From Inia geoffrensis (lineage: Eukaryota; Chordata; Mammalia; Artiodactyla; Iniidae): a stretch of DNA of 64,000 bases. Positions 20,915 through 31,718 of the stretch are shown here, one piece after another; the stretch's first letter is position 1, and every line of letters begins with the position of its first letter. Under the pieces are notes generated by a model. That model saw only the letters and a program-made list of their open reading frames with translations, ran no database searches and had not been told where the DNA came from. A program made the translations under genes and the position numbers. The stretch is from assembly GCA_036417435.1 (NCBI GenBank), contig CM070910.1, positions 15,007,501-15,071,500 of the forward strand, in the 5' to 3' direction.

Positions 20915-21130
20915 GGGCTTCCCTGCCCTGGTGGTGCAGTGGTTGAGAGTCCGCCTGCCGATGCAGGGGACGCGGGTTCGTGCCCCGGGTCCGGGAAGAT
21001 CCCACATGCCGCGAAGCGGCTGGGCCCGTGAGCCATGGCCGCTGAGCCTGCGCATCCGGAGCCTGTGCTCCGCAACGGGAGAGGCCACAACAGTGAGAGG
21101 CCCGCGTACCGCAAAAAAGAAAAAATAAAA
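20915..21130 (+). mobile_element. GC-rich CHR SINE with 5-bp head duplication
   Basis: The head reads 'cttccctgccctggtgg', i.e. 'ccctg' is repeated compared with other copies. The rest is the typical GC-rich body with B box 'gggttcgtgcc'. TSD aaaaacaccaga / aaaaaccaccaga (approximately). The 149- and 188-codon minus-strand frames here are SINE plus flank, not genes. Confidence 0.95.
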
Positions 21131-21523
21131 AAACCACCAGAGGCATTTGCCTAGCCACCAGTGTTGAAGATGCTCCTTTGACCAAATGAATAAATCCTCC
21201 CAAATTTACGTACTCGATGCTCCCCAAAGACAGCTGCGGCCATTTACTCCTCTGGCCCTTGGGAGGATAGGCGTATGCAGCACGTCACTCAAGTAACAAA
21301 GACAGTGTGTGGTTTGCCACTTTGATGTGTTCCCTCCCCACCTCCTTAATTATTGGGCGGCTTGCTGGATGCAAACAAGCCTTTGTTTGCCAAGAGAAGA
21401 GGGAAAGGTCGAAGTGTGAGAAACCAGATCAGTTACTCGCCTCAAGCCCATTCTTTCCACCCTGTGAGTAGCTACACGTTTCCGGGAGAGTTCCAGCACA
21501 GACAGAAGACTTCTCTGTGGTTC

Positions 21524-21950
21524 TCTGTATTCGTTTGCTGAGGCTACCTTAACAAATTATCACAAACTAGGCGACTTAAACAGCAGAAGTGTATGGTCTC
21601 CCAGTTCTGGAGGCTAGAAGTCCGAGATTCAGGTGTTGGCATGGCTGATTGCTTCTGAGGGCTGGGAGGGAAAGATCTGTTCCAGGCCCCTCTCCCGGCT
21701 TGTAGATGGGCGTCTTCTTCCTGCGTCTCTTCATGGTGGCTTTCCTCTAAGTACAGCTGTCTCCAAATTTCCCCTTTTTATAGGGACGCTAGTCATATTG
21801 GATTAAAGCCCACCCCAGGACCACGTTTTAATTTGATTACCTCTGTGAAGGCCCCATCTTCAAATGAGGTCACATTCTGAGGTACCGGGGTGGGGAGGTT
21901 AGTGCTTCAACGTGTGAATGCTGGGTGGGGGGACACAATTCTACCCAAAA
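21524..21950 (-). mobile_element. Near full-length MaLR-type LTR
   Basis: Reversed LTR from 'gtattcgtttgctgaggc' through 'cagttctggaggctagaagt' and 'attggattaaagccc' to 'gacacaattctacccaaaac'. No frame or promoter of note. Confidence 0.8.
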
Positions 21951-22439
21951 CATCCTCCCACATTCCACTATTCACTTGCTGACTTTTCCAACCTTCTGCC
22001 AATGACCATGTTTTCCCTCACGTCCCTGCCACCAGCTCTGCCTCTCTCCCGTCCACAGGGATCACTGTGCCCTATGCACTGGGCTTTGACAATCCGTTTC
22101 ACTTTCTCTCCATGTCCATTTCGACCACCATCCTGGATGATTTCCACTGCCTGTGGACAGCTGGTTCCACACCCACACCCATCACTTATTTGACATCCTC
22201 TACATCAAGGTGATCGTCACCTGTGTCTCTTTTTAGCTCTGTAATCTGCTTCCCGGATGCAGTTTGGACCTTGGCAACCACATGAAACTCCTACACCCCT
22301 CTGAAATCTCACAGGCCAAAATCCCACTCTCTGATACCATACTCCTGGGTCCTTTTAGCTCCCTCACTCACATTTGCCCATCAAACCTGCTGACAAAACC
22401 CTCTAGTCCTTCCCTGCACCCATCTTCCCAACTCCCTTC

Positions 22440-22605
22440 TAGCTGTTTCTTTTCCGGCATGTCCCATGTTCAATGCAGTAGCCACGAGCCACATATGCTT
22501 ATTTAAAGTTATATAAGGTTTAAAATTCAGTTTCTTATTGTTCTAACCACGTGTCAAGTGCACAATAACAGAGGTGGTTAGTGGCTACTGGATTGAACAG
22601 TACAA
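22440..22605 (+). mobile_element. DNA-transposon MITE fossil
   Basis: 'agtagccacgagccacatat', 'aaattcagtttcttattg', 'acgtgtcaagtgcacaataa' and 'gtggctactggattgaacag' match a mammal-wide MITE with inverted 'agccacatgtggct' motifs. Name not recalled securely. The following SINE inserted at its right end. Confidence 0.55.
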
Positions 22606-22608
22606 ATT

Positions 22609-22814
22609 CTTTTTTTTTTTTGCGGTACGCGGGCCTCTCACTGTTGTGGCTTCTCCTGTTGTGAAGCACAGGCTCCAAACGCGCAGGCTCAGCGGCCATG
22701 GCTCACGGGCCCAGCCGCTCCACGGCATGTGGGATCTTCCCGGACCAGGGCACGAACTCGTGTCCCCTGCATCGACAGGCGGACTCTCAACCACTGCGCC
22801 ACCAGGGAAGCCCC
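22609..22814 (-). mobile_element. GC-rich CHR SINE
   Basis: Poly(T), 'gcggtacgcgggcctctca', 'ggccatggctcacgggcc', head 'gccaccagggaagcccc'. Some C-to-T type changes (gttgtgaagcac) indicate moderate age. Confidence 0.95.
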
Positions 22815-22968
22815 TTGTCATTTCTTGACTGGACTATCATTAAACTGGTCTTCTTGCCCCATCTGCTCTTCTCTAGTCCATCTTCTGGGCAGCATCAAAA
22901 CGATCTTTCTAAAATGTAAAACTGATCACATCACTCCTCTGCTTAAAAAAGCATGCTCCTAACAAGTG
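22815..22968 (+). mobile_element. L2 LINE fragment
   Basis: 'actggtcttcttgcccc', 'gatctttctaaaatgtaaaa' and 'ctgatcacatcactcctctg' are successive L2 phrases ending with 'gcttaaaaaagc'. Confidence 0.75.
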
Positions 22969-23787
22969 GGACTGCATTAGCACCATCATTCTGAGTGTTG
23001 CAGGAAACATGTTGCAAAGGAAACATTTGCAAGCTTTCAAACTACAGAGCATTGGCTCCAATATGTAGATTGAGGCAATTTAAATGCATTCATCTGGATG
23101 AATAACTCACACTCTAACCCCTGAATTAATGAATTAATATCCCATGCTCCAGGTTTACCCAGCTGTTTTCTCTAACTGGATGCAAATTAACTAGGTATAT
23201 TTAGTAAAGTGACTTTGGAAACTCCACAATCCCTCAGAGAAACAAACTTTCCAACGTTCAGTATGGCCAACTACTTCCACTAGACCTGAACATGCGATAA
23301 TTTTCCTAAGTTTTCCACACTTCATCATAAATTGAGAACAAAGAACATGAGCTAGCACAGGATAAAGAAACGGAGAGCCCAGGCCTGGACCAAATTCACT
23401 TGAGATCACGCAAACCTGCTTAACTTTGGCAAATGCAAAAAATCAAGTTAAAATGAGCATTATTTTTAAAGATAGCTATATTTCAGTGTTCCTTATAAAA
23501 TGCCAGTCCTCAGGGATGCATTGGGAGTCACTTGCTGAACCACTTATATTTCCACAATCACTACACAGACCAAACTCCCAATGATTCATGAGCCTTCCTT
23601 ATTGGAAAGCAAATAATATTTAAAAAAATACAATTGTATCTCTGAAGCTCAGACAATAAAGGTTTAAGACACAAATCAGAAAGTTTTAAAGTTATCACCA
23701 AGTTGAACCTTTCTCATTAGGCCTGTACAAGGCAGCCCAGCCAGACACCCAGGCATGTGCCACTTGCGGGGATTGGACTGAACTCTT
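22969..23787. other. Single-copy sequence, no gene seen
   Basis: AT-rich, no recognised repeat, only short frames. Confidence 0.5.
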
Positions 23788-23801
23788 CATAGTGCGCCTT
23801 T

Positions 23802-24144
23802 TAATTAATTAATTAATTTTTGGCTGCGTTGGGTCTTTGTTGCTGCACGCGGGCTTTCTCTAGTTGCGGAGGGCGGGGGCTACTCTTCGTTGCAGTGCAT
23901 AGGCCTCTCATTGTGGTGGCTTCTCTTGTTGCAGAGCATGGACTCTAGGGCACACGGGCTTCCGCAGTTGCGGCACACGGGCTCAGTAGTTGTGGTTCGC
24001 GGGCTCTAGAGCACAGGCTCAGTAGTTGTGGTGCACAGGCTTAGTTGCTCCACAAAACGTAGGAATCTTCCTGGACCAGGGCTCGAACCCCTGTCTCCTG
24101 AGTTGGCAGGTGGATTCTTAACCACTGCGCCACCAGGGAAGCCC
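23802..24144 (-). mobile_element. Long CHR SINE
   Basis: Tail is (TTAA)n-like 'aattaattaatttttggctg'; body and head are complete. TSD catagtgcgcctttt / catagtgcatctttg at 23788-23801 and 24145-24158 (about 12 of 14). Confidence 0.95.
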
Positions 24145-24592
24145 CATAGTGCATCTTTGTAGCTTGGCTTTTGCTCTGATTTATTAAGTTTCTCGAGATA
24201 GCAAGTGAAAGAAATTCAACTCAAATGGGTGTAATGTAAAGTGTGTTTTTACTGGCTCAGTAACTGAACAGCTTTAGTTGTAACTGAATCCAGGATGCCA
24301 TCAGGATATTGTCCCTGTCTCCATCTTTCACCCTCTCTTCTGTTGGCTTCATTCTCAAGATGCCCGTCTCTAGGTGGTACCCTGGCAGTTCCAGGCTTAC
24401 TTCCTACCAAATAAGCAAACTCAGTGGAAAAACTAGTACTTTGTCCCTTCAGAAACCCCACTCTCCAAAGTCTTACGATTGGCTTTCACAAGCCTAATTT
24501 AGGTCACATTTCCAGCCCGAGTGATGAGAGCACAGTTCCATCTCTGTATTTTTACTCTCTGGTAGTACATGGGGAAGGATTTCATTTGTATG

Positions 24593-24825
24593 TAAATAAA
24601 TAAATAAATATATATATATATAATATAGATATTCATATATATATATATACACAAATGTATATATATGAATATATATGTATATATACAAAAGTATATATGA
24701 ATATCTATATAATGTATATGTTCATACGTTATATATACACACATATATACTGATTCATATATATACATATATACATACATACAATTCATACATGCATATT
24801 CATATATATGTATATATACTCATTC

Positions 24826-24861
<36 letters not shown>
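24593..24861. repeat. AT-rich (TA/TATATG)n low-complexity tract
   Basis: About 270 bp of TA, TATATG and TTCATATA units, starting with (AAAT)n and ending in 17 TA units. Open frames of 60-100 codons rich in Tyr and Ile are produced purely by the repeat. Confidence 0.95.
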
Positions 24862-24865
<4 letters not shown>

Positions 24866-24931
24866 CCCTTTTTATTAGAAGACACAGCTTCTGAACTTTT
24901 ATCAGTCTTCATGTGCTCATTCATATGAGGT

Positions 24932-25325
24932 TCTTTTTTTTTATTGGAGAATAATTGCTTTACAATGTTGTGTTAGTTTCTGCTGTACAATGAAGTGAAT
25001 CAGCTATATGTATATCTATATCCCCTCCCTCTCGGACCTCCCTCTCACCACCCCCATCCCACCCATCTAGGTTGTCACAGAGCACGGAGCTGAGCTCCCT
25101 GTGCTATACAGCAGGTTCCCACTAGCAATCTATTTTACACATTACGTAGTGTATTTATGTCAAACCTGATCTCCCAGTTTGTCCCACCCTCCCCTTCCCT
25201 CACCACGTCCACATGTCTGTTCTCTATATCTACATCTCTATTCCTGCCTTGCAAATAGGTTCATCTGTACCATTTTTCTAGATTCCACAAATATGCATTA
25301 GTATACAATATTTGTTTTTCTTTTT
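24932..25325 (-). mobile_element. L1, 3' UTR part
   Basis: Reversed L1 3' end: poly(T), 'aatgttgtgttagtttctgc', 'gagctccctgtgctatacag', 'cacgtccacatgtctgttct'. Continues beyond the SINE at 25675. Confidence 0.9.
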
Positions 25326-25674
25326 TAATAAATTTTATTTATTTATTTATTTTTGGCTGCACTGGGTCTTCATTGCTGTCTGCGGGCTTTTCTCTAGTCA
25401 CGGTGAGCGGGGGCTACTCTTCGTTACAGTGCGTGGGCTTCTCATTGCTGTGGCTTCTCGTTGCAGAGCACAGGCTCTAGGCACGTGGGCTTCAGTAGTT
25501 GTGGTGCCCAGACTCAGTAGTTGTGGCTCACGGGCTCTAGAGCGCAGGCTCAGTACTTGTGGCGCACGGGCTTAGTTGCTCTGTGGCACGTGGGATCTTC
25601 CCAGACCAGGGCTTGAACCCATGCCCCCTGCATTGGCAGGCGGATTCTTAACCACTGGGCCACCAGCAAAATCC
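25326..25674 (-). mobile_element. Long CHR SINE splitting an L1, 20-bp TSD
   Basis: Complete long class in minus orientation; head decayed to 'ccaccagcaaaatcc'. TSD 'caatatttgtttttcttttt' at 25306-25325 and 25675-25694 is exact and unusually long. The duplicated sequence is L1. Confidence 0.95.
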
Positions 25675-26138
25675 CAATATTTGTTTTTCTTTTTCTAGTT
25701 TACTGCACTCTGTATGACAGACTCTAGGTCCATATACATCTCTACAAATGACCCAATTTCGTTCCTTTTTATGGCTGAGTAATATTCCATTGTATATATA
25801 TACCACAACTTCTTTATCCATTCGTCTGTCGATGGCCATTTAGGTTGCTTCCATGTCTTGGCTACTGTAAATAGTGCTGCAATGAACATTGGGGTACATG
25901 TGTCCTTTTGAATTATGGTTTTCTCAGGGTATATGCCCAGCAGTGGGATGGCTGGGTCATATGGTAGTTCTATTTTTAGTTTTTTAAGGAGCCTCCATAC
26001 TGTTCTCCATAGTGGCTGCATCAGTTTACATTCCTACCAACCGTGCAAGGGGGTTCCCTTTTCTCCACACCCCCTCCAGCATTTATTGTTTGTAGATTTT
26101 TTGATGATGGCCATTCTGACAGTGTGAGGTGATACCTC
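25675..26138 (-). mobile_element. L1, end of ORF2
   Basis: Holds the last part of L1 ORF2. The minus frame 25695-26021 reads [20 protein letters not shown], then [16 protein letters not shown] and [15 protein letters not shown] without a stop inside, but it begins at a truncation and ends early. Left neighbour of the ORF2 tail is broken off at about 26138. Confidence 0.9.
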
Positions 26139-26882
26139 TGTTATAAAGAGACCAAGTAATGACATTCAGGCTTATTTGTAATGCAAATGCACCATCACCA
26201 TAGAGCTTCAGGGACTGATTTGCACCTCATGCACCTTAGCACCAGTCTGGCTGCGAGGGGGCCATGAAGGTCAGCCCCCTCTGAAGGGCCGAGACCTTCC
26301 CTTCCCTCCTCGCTGCTTTAGGCCTGGCCTTTGCTAGAATCCCCCTCCCAACAGTCTGATGTCTCTGACAGGCTGGCAAAGTAAACTTTGCCATTACCAG
26401 TCTTATTTTCTCAGCCCTAGAAGCCACCGGACACTGACTTATTGAGCATAATTTTTGTGTGTTTTGAAAGCTTAGAAATATGTTCTTTGAACAACACACC
26501 TGACCTAAAACTCCCAACATAGCACTGTACACATGCACCCATATCCTCACCCTACCCGCACAAACCCCACCCTCGGGAGGCTATCCACACGCACTGTTTG
26601 CAAAGATCTGTTTTTAGGACTGAACCATTAACAAGATCTTATCTTCATCCTTATAGGCTTATTGGAGAAATCTAAGATAGGATATTTGAATGGAAAGATA
26701 CCTCCAAATCTATCTTCTTTCCTGTTGGTGGATTAAACCCTTTCCTACCATTTCTTGAAGATGGTCAATCAGTTCTGTTTAAGCATTTCCCCTGTGAGGG
26801 AATGTCACTAGTTAGAGATTCCCCAGCCCCTTTCATTGTGGAAGAGTTTGTGTCATGAGAAAGTTCTCTCCTGTATTGATCT
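26139..26882. other. Single-copy sequence, no gene seen
   Basis: No repeat recognised; the minus frame of 104 codons at 26236-26550 has no domain. Confidence 0.5.
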
Positions 26883-26895
26883 AAAGTTGCTGTCT

Positions 26896-27017
26896 GGGAC
26901 TTCCCTGGCGGTCCAGTGGTTGAGACTCCGAGCTTCCACTGCAGGGGACACGGGTTCGATCCCCGGTTGGGGAGCTAAGATCCCGCATGCCAAAAAAAGT
27001 AAATAAATAAATAAAAT
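26896..27017 (+). mobile_element. Short CHR SINE
   Basis: Head, B box 'gggttcgatcccc' and (AAAT)n tail. TSD aaagttgctgtct / gaagttgctgcct at 26883-26895 and 27018-27030. Confidence 0.95.
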
Positions 27018-27030
27018 GAAGTTGCTGCCT

Positions 27031-28392
27031 CCCTAACACCCGCCTCTTCAAAAGCAGCAAAGAAAGTTTTGAGGAACTCTTTGTGCCTCTTTTTAGTAAT
27101 AAATCAGAGTTTGCACTTCAAACAATTTCTTGAGTGTCTCTTTACAAGTCAAAGGCTCATCATCTTTATTTCGGATCAGTAACAAGGCACGTGTCTGGAA
27201 TGTGTATACGGTTTCGGTATAAACAGTCCCCACCCTCATGTATCAACCTGACAAAGTCTAGACTCAAGAGTTTGTTTCAAGAAGAAAAACAAGTCAGCTA
27301 TGATAGAAAGAATCGCCAGCCTATAAATTGTGCGGAGGTATGTTTATATAACTAGATTCGAGTTTAAATAAAGCAACTGAAGAGTAAACCTAACTACCAG
27401 TCATAGCTGTAAAAGCAATCTCAGCAGAGCTGGCGGAAAGGACAGGTTACATCTGCCTTGCTCGTGCACATAAGCAAACACAGATTTCTAAGCTGATGGC
27501 CAGCACGTCAGGACGTCGCTTCCAGGGGGTAAGTGTCTTCATTACCATTCTCATCTTGAGAAACTGAAGTTCAAAGAGATGAATGACTGCTTCAGGTCAG
27601 ACAGAGCCCTCATTTCAGGGGCCGGAGTACCTGTGGCCACTGTGACCTCATCCAGGTGACGACTGCCAGCTGATTCTTAGGAGCCTGTTGATTCAAGCCA
27701 GTACCCCAAAGCTACTTGCTGTCTCATGAGACAACAAGCCCACCTGGGGGTGCCCACACTCCCTGTGAACTGTCATCAGATTCTTAGAAATGTCTGTGTC
27801 ATGCCCCTGCCCCGCCCCCCAGCCCATGGACCCCTAGCACTTCTGATCATGGCTCAGCCATTAGTCAAAGTTTCTAGAGAACCAGGGACATGATTTGCTC
27901 TGTGATTTTGATTTATGCTAAGGGTTAAGCAAAGACAGAAAAGGAGGAAAGAGGGGCCCGAGCAATATATTCAAGTAATACACTAAAAACGAGTCCGAAA
28001 AGAAGCTGTAGGAGGAAGTTTGTGGGGTTTATAAGCAAAATGAATGCTCTATATAATTTCATAGCCATGTGAGAAGTGTCATTTTAAGGCAAGCTGTTTT
28101 ATGCTGTATGTGTTTGATTACAAATACAAACTATATATCAAATGTATGTCTTTGAGACCTATAATCTATTAATATGAGATGCTGAAACGATTTGGGGTCC
28201 TCGCTGAATTTGTAATTAGAGAGAAACAAAGTGGACAGAAGGTATAGGCCGGTGGCACAGAGATGTAGGTAAATGTCATTGTCCAGAGTGCTGACATATC
28301 TCACCTGGACCACTTTAATTAGTGCGCAGTTGGACGTGCCTCTCCTCTTCTCTGATCCATGCTCTCCAGGGCCTTGAGAGAAATCTTTGGTG
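27031..28392. other. Mostly single-copy sequence, no gene seen
   Basis: A reversed MIR-like part lies near 27533-27610 ('gaaactgaagttcaaagag'). Otherwise unique, without a supported frame. Confidence 0.45.
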
Positions 28393-28535
28393 AAAATATT
28401 TCTGTGGCTCCTCCGTGTCCCTGGAATAAAGACCACACTTTTATTATATCACTTAGGACTCTCTGAAATCTGGCCCCAACGTACCTTTCTAATCCTATCA
28501 CCCACCATGTCACCAGACACCAAATATTCTCCAAT
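28393..28535 (+). mobile_element. L2 LINE fragment
   Basis: 'tccctggaataaagaccac', 'ctctgaaatctggccccaac' and 'gtacctttctaatcc' form the usual L2 3' order. Confidence 0.65.
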
Positions 28536-28635
28536 TGTGTGTTAGGATCCACCTAAGACTCTCTTGTTCATGAAATCTTTAAACCATGGTGCACTTTCCT
28601 ACAGAAATCAGCTTTAAGGCAGAATTCTGTAAGGG

Positions 28636-29208
28636 CAGGTTATATCTTCCAAAGATGGCCACCCCTACATATGTGTCCCTTATGCTCTCCTTACTGTGTG
28701 GCTGACATCCATCCCATTGAGATGTGGGTCTGTGTTTATTCCCCTTAAGTCTGGGCGTAGGCTTGTGACCGCCTTGGTCAATGGAGTACAGTGGAAACAA
28801 AGCTGTGTGACCTCCAGGCTAGATCATAACAAGGACAGAGCTTCTGTTTGGTTCCCTCTTGTGGGATGCTTGCCCTTGGATCCCAGCTGCCATATTGTGA
28901 GGAAGCCCAGTCCACACAGAGAGGCCATGTATGGAGGTTCTAACCAACAGTCCCAGTCAGGCCCTCAGCTGACAGCCAGCATTAATTGTCACACATGCGA
29001 GTGACCAAGCCCTCAGATGATTCCAGCTTTCACCCCAAAAGCCTTCCAGCTGAGGCTCCAGTCCTTGTGGAGTGGAGATAAATCTGTGTTCCTTCTGTGA
29101 CCCACGTGTCTGACCCACCGAAACTGTGAGAGATAATTAATAATAATTGCCGTTTTAAATCACTAAGGTTTGGGTTAATTTGATATGTGGCCATAACTAA
29201 CGAGTACA
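28636..29208 (+). mobile_element. Ancient LTR (MaLR/MLT1-like)
   Basis: Long plus-oriented LTR: 'atatcttccaaagatggcc', 'gctgccatattgtgaggaag', 'cccagtccacacagagaggc', 'tgatgattcc'-like passage, 'aaatcactaaggtttgggtt' and the end 'ccataactaacgag'. Family named from memory; the 102-codon frame in it is chance. Confidence 0.65.
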
Positions 29209-29388
29209 GTGCAGTTTACTGGGTTTTACCCATAGCAGGTAACAGATTTTGGTTGTTGGTAGTCAGTATCCAATGCAGAAATTTTTATGTGAAGGTACCA
29301 CCAAAGGCCTTGGAATTATGGGCTTTATAGAAAAAAAAGAGAATATTTGAATCTTAAGGATTAAAGGTGTGTGTGTGTTTAGTGTTTT

Positions 29389-29594
29389 TTGTTTTTTTTT
29401 TTGCCATACGCGGGCCTCTCACCGTTGTGGCCTCTCCCGTTGCAGAGCACAGGCTCCGGACGCGCAGGCCCAGCGGCCATGGCTCACGGGCCCAGCCGCT
29501 CCACGGCATGTGGGATCTTCCCGGACCGGGGCACGAACCCATGTCCCCTGCATCGGCAGGCGGACTCTCAACCGCTGCGCCACCAGGGAAGCCC
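29389..29594 (-). mobile_element. GC-rich CHR SINE
   Basis: Poly(T), 'gccatacgcgggcctctcac' (a changed 'gcggtacgcggg'), complete body and head. TSD 'tgtttagtgtttt' at 29376-29388 and 29595-29607 is exact. Confidence 0.95.
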
Positions 29595-29607
29595 TGTTTA
29601 GTGTTTT

Positions 29608-30734
29608 AAGCACAAGTACATATAACCGAATACAAATGCTGGTCAACGGAGTTCTGCTTACAGCCGTCAGTTCCTCTTCACTAAGCCGTGGTGAGGACCT
29701 TTAGTCACTCAGGTGCTGTGGAGAAAGTCATGCTTGGGTTTACATTCCTGCTATTTGCACCTGAGCTGCTCCTCTAGGTGTCCTTGCGGTTCTTTCTCCA
29801 GGCTGTTTGTTGTGGCATTGGTTGCTTCTTGTTTAAGGATCTCATTACTGTTTTCAGACCTGTCTCCGTGTCCGCCAAGGATGATTTTGCTCCACTTGGC
29901 TTCAACTTCCAAAGTGTCAACCATTGATTTGCTCTGTTAGAGATCTGACTCATTCTTAATGTCTACATAGTGTCGTTGTACAGATGTTCCAGTGATTTGT
30001 TGATGTTGTTGTTATCTAATTCCTAGGTTGATTTGCAATGATTTTCATCAACAAATGCAAGTACGCCATGTCTTTGCAATATCCCACGGGCAGCCAATGT
30101 TCACTTGTACTGTTGCTGTCTTTTCTTGCTTTTTTCTCTGCTTCTCTGTCCGAGGGTCACTGGTAACATACAGACATGTCCCAGGTGCTTCTTGCTAAGT
30201 GCCCTAATTAATGCTGTGGTTAAGGGGGACGGAAAAAAATCATGGTTAAAACAGACTGGGAGAACATTTGAAGACCAGTGGATCTTCATTGCATAGCTGA
30301 GAGCCAGCTGTTGTCTGCTTCAGGGCCCCGGTTCTCAGGCAACCAACTCTTGATTGCATTGTGAATACAAACATTCGTGGTGGAGGATAGGAGGAAACAT
30401 AATCTAAATAGAATGCCTTTATTCTCATACATATTTTAATTATGCTGAAATAAGGAGGGATCTAATTTGGGGAGATTTCAATTACTTTAGGGCAAAAAAG
30501 TGAAACTTACTGTGGAGACCCATTAGCCTGGCCAGCTTGCCCGTCCTGCTTCCTGCCCGCCCTTCAGCCCACATTCTCAGGAGGCCGCAGCATGGTCACC
30601 AAGTGGAATAAGAGAGCACGGCAGAAGTGGCTCCTGGCTGGACGTCGGTCTTATTTTCCAGGCTAATAGCTTTTCCAGGGAGAAAAGCTTTGTGGTGGTT
30701 TGGCTCTGACGTTCTCGCTGCTGCAGTACTGAAC
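29608..30734. other. Unassigned sequence with minus-strand protein-like pieces
   Basis: No known repeat recognised. On the minus strand several short frames (for example TTALIRALSKKHLGHVC in 30101-30289, and EVEAKWSKIILGGHGD around 29880) look more protein-like than background, but they are broken by stops and frame changes. They could be a decayed retrocopy or old transposon coding sequence. Confidence 0.3.
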
Positions 30735-31000
30735 AGCAGCTGAGAGCCTGGGCCCTGGGGTCCCGCAGACCTAAGTCCAAATCCCACGCCTCCCACTCGC
30801 TTGCTGTACGTGGACAAGCCACCGAACCTTCTAAGCCTCTGATTCCTCTCTCTCTCTCTCTCTCTCTCTCAGATGAGGATCATTATACCAGCCTCATGGG
30901 ATACTTGTGAGGATTAAATGAGGTCATGCTGATAAAATGTGTAGCAGAGAGCCTGGCACATGGCACACCCTCAAGAAATACTAATCCTTGGCTATCAGAG
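30735..31000 (+). mobile_element. MIR containing a (TC)n microsatellite
   Basis: MIR core 'aagtccaaatcccacgcc', then (TC)n at about 30846-30871 in place of 'tcagtttcctca', then 'gaggattaaatgaggtcatg' and 'agcctggcacatggcac'. The microsatellite has grown inside the MIR. Confidence 0.75.
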
Positions 31001-31009
31001 CTGTGACAG

Positions 31010-31140
31010 ACTATTTTCAAATTTCTCCTATTACAAGTGAGGCAATTGAAGACCAGAAAGGTGAGACGACCTGCTCAAGGTCACATAACTAGCTAGAGTA
31101 GAGCCTAGTCGTCAGAACCAGAGCTTACCTAAACCCCAGA
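31010..31140 (-). mobile_element. MIR fragment
   Basis: 'agtgaggcaattgaagacca', 'ctgctcaaggtcacataact', 'agctag' and the following 'gtcagaaccagagc' are a reversed MIR core. Confidence 0.6.
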
Positions 31141-31164
31141 CATAAAATGGATACAAATGAGGAG

Positions 31165-31380
31165 ACAAATATGTATCAGTGAAAGTACTTAAAAATTGTT
31201 TTTAACGTGGCAAAGTATACATAACATGAAATGTACCATTTTAACCCTTTGCGAGTAGACAGTCCTGTGGCATTAAGTACGATCACACTGCTGGGCAACC
31301 ACCACCCCCTTCCATCTCCAGAGCCTTTTCTGTTTTCCCAAACTGAAACTCTGCACCCATTAAACAACTGTTGATTTCCT
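31165..31380 (-). mobile_element. Old L1M 3' UTR fragment
   Basis: 'agtatacataacatgaaatg', 'accattttaaccc', 'gtggcattaagtac', 'gggcaaccaccacc' and 'aaactgaaactctgcaccc' are the classic reversed 3' UTR of old L1s. Confidence 0.75.
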
Positions 31381-31528
31381 TTTTTAAAAAGTTATATACA
31401 TATATTTTAAAATTACGTTTTTTTGTTTGCTTTGTTTTTTGTTTTTTTTTTACCCCTGCTGTATCAAATTCTCATTTCATAGCACACCTGCCCCACTGGT
31501 TCATGCAAGGTCCCTTAATGTACTTTTC

Positions 31529-31704
31529 CTTTCTTTTTTTTTTTTTTTGAGTCATCATCATTTCTAGGTAGTTTTATTTATTTTTAACATCTTTATGGGA
31601 GTATATTTGCTTTGCAGTGGTGTGTTAGTTTCTGCTTTACAACAAAGTGAATCAGTTATACATATACATATGTTCCCGTATCTCTTCCCTCTGGCGTCTC
31701 CCTG
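31529..31704 (-). mobile_element. Truncated L1 with short 3' extension
   Basis: Read on the minus strand: L1 3' UTR to 'aaagatgttaaaaataaat', then about 22 nt of non-L1 sequence (tacctagaaatgatgatgac..), then A(17). The imperfect TSD ttaatgtacttttc / ttaatgttcttttg (31515-31528, 31705-31718) lies outside the whole unit. Confidence 0.8.
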
Positions 31705-31718
31705 TTAATGTTCTTTTG

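Noticed and set aside
20661..21227. 188-codon and 149-codon minus-strand open frames
   Set aside because: Both run through the GC-rich SINE at 20915-21130. The same peptide pieces (RGPLTVVASPVAEHRL, HGSRAQPL and relatives) recur at every GC-rich copy, so they are repeat artefacts.
24499..24878. Frames rich in Tyr and Ile on both strands
   Set aside because: They are translations of the TA/TATATG low-complexity tract.
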